Source: Solirubrobacteraceae bacterium
GTDB taxonomy: Bacteria > Actinomycetota > Thermoleophilia > Solirubrobacterales > Solirubrobacteraceae
NCBI GenBank assembly: GCA_030038955.1
Contig: JASHQV010000151.1
Span: 1-5,715, forward strand
Reading direction: 5' to 3'
DNA length: 5,715 bases
The notes below the pieces were generated by a model. That model had not been told where the DNA came from. It did no database searches and worked only from the letters and a program-made list of their open reading frames with translations. Each line of letters opens with the position of its first letter. Position 1 is the first letter of the stretch. Below are positions 1 to 4,959 of the stretch, in pieces. A program made the position numbers and the translations under genes.

Positions 1-41
1 GGCCCGGCATGTCGGGCGCCGGCCCGCCCAGCCGGGGCACA

Positions 42-59
42 CCCGGCGCACGCGCCGGG
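42..59. other. GC-rich hairpin just before the first gene
   Basis: A perfect 7-bp stem (CCCGGCG at 42-48 and CGCCGGG at 53-59) encloses the 4-base loop CACG. A weaker 5-bp stem (GCCCG at 2-6 and CGGGC at 13-17) lies upstream. No T-run follows, so this is not a standard intrinsic terminator. It ends five bases before the GTG chosen for the monooxygenase coupling protein, so it would cover that gene's ribosome-binding region. It could be an intercistronic RNA structure, or a chance product of very high GC. I see no recognisable end of an upstream gene in bases 1-64. Confidence 0.3.
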
Positions 60-64
60 CGGCG

Positions 65-406
65 GTGGCGCAAGCCCCAGCGCAGCCACCGCCGCGTCAC
101 CGCCAGCCGAGCGACGACCACGTCGGGATCGTGATGAGCAAGTCGGCCGAGGGCGACGCGGTCGCGGCGCTGCTGCGGGAGCGGGGCGGCGTCGAGGTGA
201 TCGAGCAGCCGTCGTTCTGGGAGATTCGCGCACATGAGCGGCTCGTGATCGGCTACGAGGAGCTGTCCGCGCAGCTCGGCTACGGGCTCGACGCCTACTC
301 GATCCAGCACGAGATGTCGACCCACTATGGGCGGATGGTGGCGACCGACGAGGCGCTGATGCTGTTCTCCGACCCGCTCGAGGCAATGCAGTATCTGGTC
401 GCGTGA
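65..406 (+). CDS. MmoB/DmpM-family monooxygenase coupling (effector) protein
   Basis: This is the small cofactor-free effector subunit of a soluble diiron monooxygenase. In this family it binds the hydroxylase and tunes substrate access and electron transfer at the diiron site; it has no catalytic centre of its own. The 113-residue length is normal for the family. The conserved fold starts at VGIVMSKS (about 20-27), continues through V43-I54, and carries the hallmark EMSTHYGRMV at 83-92, followed by the LF(S/G)D-EAM-YL type ending at 100-111. That pattern resembles propane monooxygenase MimD/PrmD-type proteins more than toluene or methane types, an impression from memory. The start is uncertain: GTG 65 has only a weak GGCGG upstream, and the frame is open to the window edge. 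ATG 134 (90 residues) would delete the first beta strand and is unlikely. Residues 1-19 are Pro/Gln/Arg-rich and probably disordered. The gene overlaps the next by GTGA. Hydroxylase and reductase genes are expected upstream. Confidence 0.88.
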   Translation: MAQAPAQPPPRHRQPSDDHVGIVMSKSAEGDAVAALLRERGGVEVIEQPSFWEIRAHERLVIGYEELSAQLGYGLDAYSIQHEMSTHYGRMVATDEALMLFSDPLEAMQYLVA

Positions 407-741
407 AGGCCGCCAAGATGCTCGCGGCGGTCGCCGTGCAGACCGGTATGCGGCGGCGCTTCGACCCGATCGCGGCTGGTGATCTCGATGCGATCTTCGA
501 GTTGCGGCTGGCCGATGTGGATGCGCGCTACGCGATCCAGGTGTCGGGCGGGCAGTGCCAGGTGGCGCGCGGCGCCGCCCCCGAGGCGGGGGCGCGGCTG
601 ACGATCGCGACCGGTGATCTGCTGCGTCTGGTCAGCGGCGTGGCGCAGTGGATGGAGCTGCTGGCGGCACGACGGCTGGAGCTGACCGGGGATCCGTTCC
701 TGGCGCTGCGCTTTCCGCAGCTGTTCGGACTTCGCGCCTAA
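403..741 (+). CDS. SCP2 sterol-binding-like domain protein
   Basis: A 112-residue protein that looks like a single SCP2 (sterol carrier protein 2) domain. This fold forms a hydrophobic tunnel for lipids, acyl chains or sterols. Visible features are the FELRLADVDARYAIQV strand region (about 32-47), an acidic/Ala turn leading to the LTIATGDLLRLVSG strand and helix (66-79), and the typical C-terminal LELTGDPFLALRFPQLF (92-108), matching the family pattern 'l-v-GD---al-l--lF'. There is no catalytic motif. The GTG start at 403 overlaps the previous TGA (404-406), and no good Shine-Dalgarno lies within 15 bases, so translation is probably coupled to the coupling-protein gene. ATG 418 is a possible alternative start. 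I infer a role in binding or delivering a hydrophobic substrate or product for the monooxygenase; this is not shown by the sequence. Its last 110 bases are also read antisense as the tail of the convergent exporter gene. Confidence 0.78.
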   Translation: MKAAKMLAAVAVQTGMRRRFDPIAAGDLDAIFELRLADVDARYAIQVSGGQCQVARGAAPEAGARLTIATGDLLRLVSGVAQWMELLAARRLELTGDPFLALRFPQLFGLRA

Positions 742-2251
742 TCGGGGCGATCCCGACGAGCGAGATGACGCCGCCGGCGATCGCCAGGATCGCGGCGATC
801 TCCATCCCCAGCCCGAACGCGTCGACCGACGCCCTGACCAGCGCCGTGTGCAGCCTCGCCCGGTCGGCGAGCGGGGCATCGGCGACGCTCGTGACCAGCG
901 GCTTCGCGCGCGCCCGGGCGACCGCGGTGCGTCCCGCCGCCCCCAGGTGGCGCCCGGCGAGCTCCCGGCTGAGGTGCGACTGGAACGACGCGGCGACGAC
1001 GGCGCCGAGCGCGGCGATCGCGATCAGGCTCGCGACCCGGGCGATCGCGTTGTTGACGCCGCTGGCGATTCCAGCGTGTCCGGGCGCGACCGCGCCCAGC
1101 ACGGTGGCGGTCAGCGGCGCCACCGTCGCCGACATCCCGAGCGCGAACACGAGGACACCGGGGAACACGCCCGTCAGATAGTCCGCGGAGGCGCCGACGC
1201 GCGATTCGAGCAGCAGCCCGACGCCGGCGACGATCGGCCCAAAGCCCATCAGCAGGCGCGGACCGACCCGGCCGGCCAAGGCCCCGAAGCGACGCGACAG
1301 CGCGAACATCACGAGCGTCATCGGGAGCAGCGCGAGGCCGGCCTCAAACGGCGTGTAGCCGCCGACCTGCTGGATGAACACGACGATGAAGAACATCGCC
1401 ACGCCGAGTCCGCCGTACAACGCGAACGTGGTCAGGTTGCCGATCGCGAAGTTGCGGGCGGCGAACAGCCACGGCGGCAGCATCGGCTCGGGCGCGTGCC
1501 GCTCCCAGACGACCAGCGCGACAAGCAGCACGAGGCCGCCGACGAACGGGACCAGCACGAGCGGATCGCCCCAACCGTGGCCTGGCGCCTCGATCAGCCC
1601 GAACACCGGCCCGGCCAGGCCGAGCATCGCCAGCGCGCCGCCGGTCAGGTCGAGCCGGCAGCCGACGCGCGGGCTCTCGGGGATTCGCGCCAGCAGCCAC
1701 AGGGTGGCTGCGACCGGGAGCAGGTTGATCGCGAAGATCAGGCGCCAGGTGGTGGCCTCGATCAGCCAGCCGCCGCCCAGCGGTCCGACCACGGTGGCAA
1801 TTCCGGTCCACGCGGTCCAGCTGCCGATCGCGGCGCCGCGCTCGGTGCGGTCGGGATAGTTGTCCATGATCAGCGCCAGCGAGCTGGGAACGAGCAGCGC
1901 TCCGGCGACGCCCTGGACGGCGCGGGCGGCGACGAGGAACGAGCTGCTCGGCGCCAGCGCGCACAGCAGCGAGCAGGCGCCGAAGCCGGCCAGGCCAGCG
2001 GCGAACATCCGCCGGCGCCCCTTGAGGTCGCCGAGCGAGCCTCCGACCAGCAGCAACGACGAGAGCGTCAGCAGGTACGCCTCGACGATCCACTGCTGGT
2101 CGGCGAGGTCGCCGTGGAGGCCGCGGCGGATCGCCGGCAGCGCGACGTTGACGACGGTGCCGTCGAGGAACACGACGCCGCTGCCGAGGATGCTCGCGAC
2201 CAGCGCGCAGCGCTTGCGCGAGACGGTCGCGGGGTCGACGGCAAGGCGCAC
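632..2251 (-). CDS. DHA2-type MFS transporter (EmrB/QacA-like drug or metabolite exporter)
   Basis: A 539-residue inner-membrane major facilitator protein, probably a proton-coupled exporter with about 14 helices. Canonical DHA2 signatures are present: LDGTVVNVALPAI at 29-41 (motif D1, Asp30), GGSLGDLKGRRRMF at 70-83 (motif A, helix 2-3 loop), RAVQG at 110-114 (motif B, Arg110) and G150...GP156-157...GG160 (motif C, antiporter signature). A TWRLIFAIN segment follows, as usual. The substrate cannot be read from sequence. GTG 2251 is chosen because it overlaps the upstream gene's TAG by one base (TAGTG) and has GAGGG nine bases upstream. The frame stays open further upstream, but that part is not MFS-like and lies antiphase within the upstream gene. 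The last 36 codons, rich in Pro/Ala/Arg, overlap the SCP2 gene on the other strand and look like an unconstrained read-through tail after the last helix (ending near GIAPI). Confidence 0.9.
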   Translation of the reverse strand: MRLAVDPATVSRKRCALVASILGSGVVFLDGTVVNVALPAIRRGLHGDLADQQWIVEAYLLTLSSLLLVGGSLGDLKGRRRMFAAGLAGFGACSLLCALAPSSSFLVAARAVQGVAGALLVPSSLALIMDNYPDRTERGAAIGSWTAWTGIATVVGPLGGGWLIEATTWRLIFAINLLPVAATLWLLARIPESPRVGCRLDLTGGALAMLGLAGPVFGLIEAPGHGWGDPLVLVPFVGGLVLLVALVVWERHAPEPMLPPWLFAARNFAIGNLTTFALYGGLGVAMFFIVVFIQQVGGYTPFEAGLALLPMTLVMFALSRRFGALAGRVGPRLLMGFGPIVAGVGLLLESRVGASADYLTGVFPGVLVFALGMSATVAPLTATVLGAVAPGHAGIASGVNNAIARVASLIAIAALGAVVAASFQSHLSRELAGRHLGAAGRTAVARARAKPLVTSVADAPLADRARLHTALVRASVDAFGLGMEIAAILAIAGGVISLVGIAPIRREVRTAAESAAPGTDPRSAPAVVPPAAPSTAPRR

Positions 2252-2844
2252 TATCCCGTGCCCTCGGAGAGCACGGAGTTCGGCTCGTAGCCGGAGAAGC
2301 TGACGCTGCGTACGAACGGGCGATCGCGGTGCACGATCACGCAGTACGTGCGGGTGCCGCGGTCGTTGGGCACGCACACGCGGTAGATCATCGGGGGCTG
2401 CAGCTCGAATGCGGTGGCGCGCTGCAGGTCGACGCGGAACTGGGCGGGCGCGTTGGCGCCGATGTACGCCTGGGCGCGGGCGACCGCATCCTGCAGCGCG
2501 CGCCGGTCGGCGGCCACGGTCGGGCGGTGGGCGAGGCCGGCGGCGAGCAGGCCGGCCGTGACCAGGATGATCGCGGTCGTGCCCGCGTAGTCGCGCGCCA
2601 CCACCGCGGGCATGTCGCGGCGCAGGCGCCGCAACAGGTAGCCAAGCGTCGGCGCGCCCAGCACGATCGCGACGAGACTGAGGAACAGCCCGATCAGCCA
2701 GCCGCCGATCACCGACTGGCTGTCGCCCGCGATCGGGAGCCAGTGGACGATCGCGCCGTCCAGCAACGTGAGCAGCACGAACGCGGGCCACATCCAGGCG
2801 CCGTGCAGCCGCCAGCGCAGGCGCGTGATCCGAGCGCCGTCCAT
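2251..2844 (-). CDS. Three-helix membrane protein with extracytoplasmic C-terminal domain
   Basis: A 197-residue protein of unknown function. Three hydrophobic segments are visible, at about 17-36, 46-71 and 88-105. Arg-rich stretches precede helix 1 (R5, R8, R10, R12) and follow helix 2 (RRLRR at 72-76). By the positive-inside rule the N-terminus is cytoplasmic and residues 106-197 are outside. The outer domain contains a predicted helix (about 113-128) and a beta-like region with two cysteines (C157, C168) that could form a disulfide, ending in SFSGYEPNSVL (182-192). I recall similar conserved hypotheticals in Solirubrobacterales but cannot confirm this. Its TAG stop overlaps the exporter's GTG by one base, so the two are co-transcribed and probably act together; an accessory or sensing role is inference. 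GAAGG lies only two bases before the ATG, a poor spacing, but no better start preserves helix 1. Confidence 0.75.
   Translation of the reverse strand: MDGARITRLRWRLHGAWMWPAFVLLTLLDGAIVHWLPIAGDSQSVIGGWLIGLFLSLVAIVLGAPTLGYLLRRLRRDMPAVVARDYAGTTAIILVTAGLLAAGLAHRPTVAADRRALQDAVARAQAYIGANAPAQFRVDLQRATAFELQPPMIYRVCVPNDRGTRTYCVIVHRDRPFVRSVSFSGYEPNSVLSEGTG
2261..2265 (-). promoter_or_regulatory. Shine-Dalgarno GAGGG deciding the MFS exporter start
   Basis: On the minus strand, GAGGG lies nine bases before the GTG at 2251, inside the last codons of the upstream membrane-protein gene. Together with the TAGTG stop/start overlap, it supports GTG 2251 as the true start over any longer reading of the frame. 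Confidence 0.55.
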
Positions 2845-2942
2845 CGCCTTCGAAACTGTAGTTCCAGTTCGACGCGAGTCCGCGCCGAGCTTGTAGTGCG
2901 AGTGTCGGGAGTTTCCCCGATCGCGCTTACGGGGTTTGACGG
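2845..2942. promoter_or_regulatory. Divergent promoter region with operator-like dyad
   Basis: These 98 bases separate two divergent transport units and must hold promoters for both, if the starts are right. The clearest element is AACTG-N6-CAGTT at 2854-2869, with an additional TCGA/TCGA pair at 2850-2853 and 2869-2872 if one bulged base is allowed. Within it AACT-GT-AGTT (2854-2863) is a second, overlapping dyad, so AACT/AGTT half-sites occur three times in 16 bases. This is conspicuously less GC-rich than its surroundings. It starts ten bases upstream of the minus-strand ATG, a position suited to repression of that operon. I could not assign convincing -35/-10 pairs on either strand, and no regulator gene is in the window. 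Confidence 0.45.
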
Positions 2943-4754
2943 ATGCACCGAGGCCGAGTGCCGCCGCAGAGTTGGAGCCATGGCGACGACTCAGTCAGCT
3001 CCGTGAACGGCGTCGTGCGCACTCGGCTGCCGCGCCGCCCGTCGCGAACCGACCCAGTGGGGCCTGGCTACCGCTGGGTGGTCCTGTCGAACACCACGCT
3101 GGCGGGGCTGATGGCGTCGCTGAACATGTCGAGTGTGATGATCGCGCTGCCCGCAATCTTCCGCGGCATCCACCTCGATCCCCTGCAACCGGGGAACTTC
3201 AACTACCTGCTGTGGATCCTGATGGGGTACATGCTGATCACCGCGGTCGTGGTCGTGAACTTCGGGCGGCTGGGGGACATCTACGGGCGCGTGCGGATGT
3301 ACAACCTCGGCTTCGTGATCTTCACGCTCGCATCGATCGGCCTTTCGATCATGCCGGGCAGAGGCGGCGCGGCGGCGACGGGGCTGATCGTGCTGCGGAT
3401 GGTGCAGGCGCTCGGGGGCGGGCTGCTGATGGCCAACTCGGCGGCACTATTGACTGACGCGTTCCCGGAGGAGCATCGCGGCATGGCGCTCGGCCTCAAC
3501 CAGGTGGTCACGCTGGCCGGCACCTTCCTCGGCCTGATCGCCGGCGGGCTGTTGGCGACGGTCGACTGGCGCCTGGTGTTCTTGATCAACGTGCCGGTCG
3601 GGGTGTTCGGGACGGCCTGGTCGTATTGGAAGCTGCGCGAGCTGGGCGTGCGCACCGTCGCCTCAATCGACTGGCTCGGCAACCTCGCGTTTGCGGCCGG
3701 CTTGGGTGCCCTGCTGGTTGGCGTGACGTACGGAATCAAGCCCTACGGCACCAGCACGATGGGCTGGGCCAACCCGTTCGTGCTGGGCATGATCATCGGC
3801 GGCCTGTGCCTGCTGGTGATCTTCGTCCGACTCGACCGGCGCGCGCAGCAGCCGATGTTCCAACTGCATCTATTCGGGATCCGCCCGTTCGCGGCAGGCA
3901 ACGTCGCCGGGCTGCTCAGCTCGATCGGCCGCGGCGGGCTGATGTTCATGCTGATCATCTGGCTGCAGGGCATCTGGCTGCCTCGACACGGCTACAGCTT
4001 CATCGACACGCCGCTGTGGGCGGGGATCTACATGCTGCCGCTGAACGCCGGATTCCTCGCCGCCGGGCCCGTCTCCGGGTGGCTGTCTGACCGCTTCGGC
4101 GCGCGGCCGTTCGCGACCGGCGGGATGCTCCTGGGCGCCTGCACGTTCGCCGGGCTGATGTCGCTGCCGGTCAACTTCGGCTACCTGCTGTTCGCGGCCC
4201 TCATCTTCCTCAACGGGATTGCTTTCGGACTGTTCGCCGCGCCCAACACCACCTCGATCATGAACAGCGTGCCGGCACGGTACCGCGGCGTCGCGTCCGG
4301 GATGCGCGTGACCTTCCAGAACACCGGCATGCCGATCTCGATCGCGATCTTCTTCTCGCTGATGATCGTCGGGCTCACCAGCCGCGTTCCCGGGGTGATG
4401 CTGCACGGCCTGACCGCCAACGGCGTTCCTGCCGCCAAGGCGACCCTGCTGTCCCACGTGCCGGCGGTCAGCTACTTGTTTGCCGCTTTCCTCGGCTACA
4501 ACCCGATCAGCAGCCTGCTCGGAGCGAAGCTGCTCCGCTCGCTCAGCGTCACCCACCGCGCGACGCTGACCAGCCGCGGCTTCTTCCCGCGGCTGATCTC
4601 CGGCCCGTTCAAACACGGGCTGGTGATCATCCTCGGCTTCTCGATCGCGATGTGCCTACTTGCTGCATGGGCATCCTGGCTGCGTGGCCGCAAGTACATC
4701 TACCACGAGCGGCCCGAGCAGCCGGCCGGACCACCGGTCCCGTCGCACCCTTGA
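2943..4754 (+). CDS. DHA2-like MFS transporter with degenerate motifs
   Basis: A 603-residue (583 from GTG 3003) major facilitator protein with about 14 hydrophobic segments, likely an inner-membrane exporter of unknown substrate. Residues are numbered from ATG 2943. Motif A is intact in the GRLGDIYGRVRM stretch at 108-119. The helix-1 motif reads SLNMSSVMIALPAI, with Asn61 where typical DHA2 proteins have Asp. Motif C reads G193-TFL-G197-L198-IA-GG201-202, with Leu for the usual Pro. The sequence belongs to a different branch from the neighbouring exporter: a long central block (QPMFQLHLF, then GRGGLMFMLIIWLQGIW) and an extended C-terminal part before the last helix. I recall close relatives with the same changes in Actinobacteria. 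The start is unsure: ATG 2943 has only GGGG eight bases upstream, while GTG 3003 overlaps a small reading frame as GTGA and gives an N-terminus closer to relatives I remember. It is transcribed divergently from the other transport unit. Confidence 0.88.
   Translation: MHRGRVPPQSWSHGDDSVSSVNGVVRTRLPRRPSRTDPVGPGYRWVVLSNTTLAGLMASLNMSSVMIALPAIFRGIHLDPLQPGNFNYLLWILMGYMLITAVVVVNFGRLGDIYGRVRMYNLGFVIFTLASIGLSIMPGRGGAAATGLIVLRMVQALGGGLLMANSAALLTDAFPEEHRGMALGLNQVVTLAGTFLGLIAGGLLATVDWRLVFLINVPVGVFGTAWSYWKLRELGVRTVASIDWLGNLAFAAGLGALLVGVTYGIKPYGTSTMGWANPFVLGMIIGGLCLLVIFVRLDRRAQQPMFQLHLFGIRPFAAGNVAGLLSSIGRGGLMFMLIIWLQGIWLPRHGYSFIDTPLWAGIYMLPLNAGFLAAGPVSGWLSDRFGARPFATGGMLLGACTFAGLMSLPVNFGYLLFAALIFLNGIAFGLFAAPNTTSIMNSVPARYRGVASGMRVTFQNTGMPISIAIFFSLMIVGLTSRVPGVMLHGLTANGVPAAKATLLSHVPAVSYLFAAFLGYNPISSLLGAKLLRSLSVTHRATLTSRGFFPRLISGPFKHGLVIILGFSIAMCLLAAWASWLRGRKYIYHERPEQPAGPPVPSHP
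2980..3006 (+). other. Possible 8-codon leader reading frame
   Basis: ATG at 2980 begins MATTQSAP and stops at TGA 3004-3006. The stop overlaps the alternative GTG start (3003) of the second MFS gene as GTGA. GGAG lies at 2974-2977, but only two bases before the ATG, which is too close for efficient initiation. If GTG 3003 is the real start, this frame could couple translation; if ATG 2943 is real, it is only an out-of-frame reading within the gene. Confidence 0.2.
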
Positions 4755-4884
4755 TCTGGCGAGCGACGTTGTCTGGGTCGATGATCGGTGCGCGGGTTCT
4801 CCGAGCACGCTCGCAAACGGGCTCGACGCGCGACTTGCCGGGGGTGGAATAGTAAGCTCGCAGCTACCCGTTCGCGGCGGCTGC

Positions 4885-4929
4885 CGGAGATCCCAGCGAC
4901 CGCCGGAAGACCGGCCGAGCGGAGATCCC
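4885..4929 (+). repeat. 10-bp direct repeat CGGAGATCCC flanking a small hairpin
   Basis: CGGAGATCCC occurs at 4885-4894 and again at 4920-4929, start to start 35 bases. Between them lies a perfect 5-bp stem, GCCGG (4902-4906), loop AAGA, CCGGC (4911-4915). The second copy ends 30 bases before the E1 alpha start, so the element is in the gene's leader or promoter zone. It could be a paired regulator site or an RNA feature; chance is possible in such GC-rich DNA. Confidence 0.4.
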
Positions 4930-4944
4930 GCAAGGCCACTCACG

Positions 4945-4950
4945 AAAGGG
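4945..4950 (+). promoter_or_regulatory. Shine-Dalgarno AAAGGG of the E1 alpha gene
   Basis: A purine-rich AAAGGG sits nine bases before ATG 4960, within an A/G-rich stretch (4944-4959). It is the best ribosome-binding site in the window and supports this ATG as the start. Confidence 0.6.
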
Positions 4951-4959
4951 AAACGAGAG

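Larger units (their letters stand above)
4755..4959. other. Spacer between second exporter and E1 alpha gene
   Basis: This 205-base region holds no convincing gene. It contains a short dyad CGAGC-AC-GCTCG (4802-4813), the AT-richest hexamer TAGTAA (4850-4855), which might belong to a -10 element but has no -35 partner at normal spacing, and the direct repeat described separately. No GC stem followed by T-run is seen after the exporter stop, so any terminator there is not of the standard intrinsic type. A promoter for the E1 alpha gene is expected here. Confidence 0.4.

Noticed and set aside
848..2290. Long plus-strand open frame opposite the first MFS exporter
   Set aside because: Its translation is Arg/Gln/Asp-rich low-complexity with no domain, typical of the antisense of a GC-rich membrane-protein gene; the minus-strand exporter has all family motifs.
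2252..2791. N-terminal extension of the MFS exporter frame
   Set aside because: The extra residues are Arg/Pro-rich, precede the normal helix 1, and lie out of phase inside the three-helix membrane-protein gene; GTG 2251 with GAGGG and TAGTG overlap is better.
2329..3006. Plus-strand open frame across the membrane-protein gene and the divergent spacer
   Set aside because: Low-complexity His/Arg/Ala/Gln composition opposite a convincing membrane protein, with no family resemblance. Only its last eight codons are discussed as a possible leader.
3870..4616. Minus-strand open frame opposite the second MFS gene
   Set aside because: Charged, repetitive composition (Glu/Arg/Gln/His) typical of an antisense shadow, with no domain.
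4728..4740. GGACC-ACC-GGTCC hairpin near the end of the second MFS gene as terminator
   Set aside because: It lies inside the coding sequence, has only a 5-bp stem, and is not followed by a T-run.
4835..4855. TTGCCG ... TAGTAA as a promoter for the E1 alpha gene
   Set aside because: The spacing is nine bases rather than about 17, so it is not a standard -35/-10 pair; TAGTAA alone is too weak to call.
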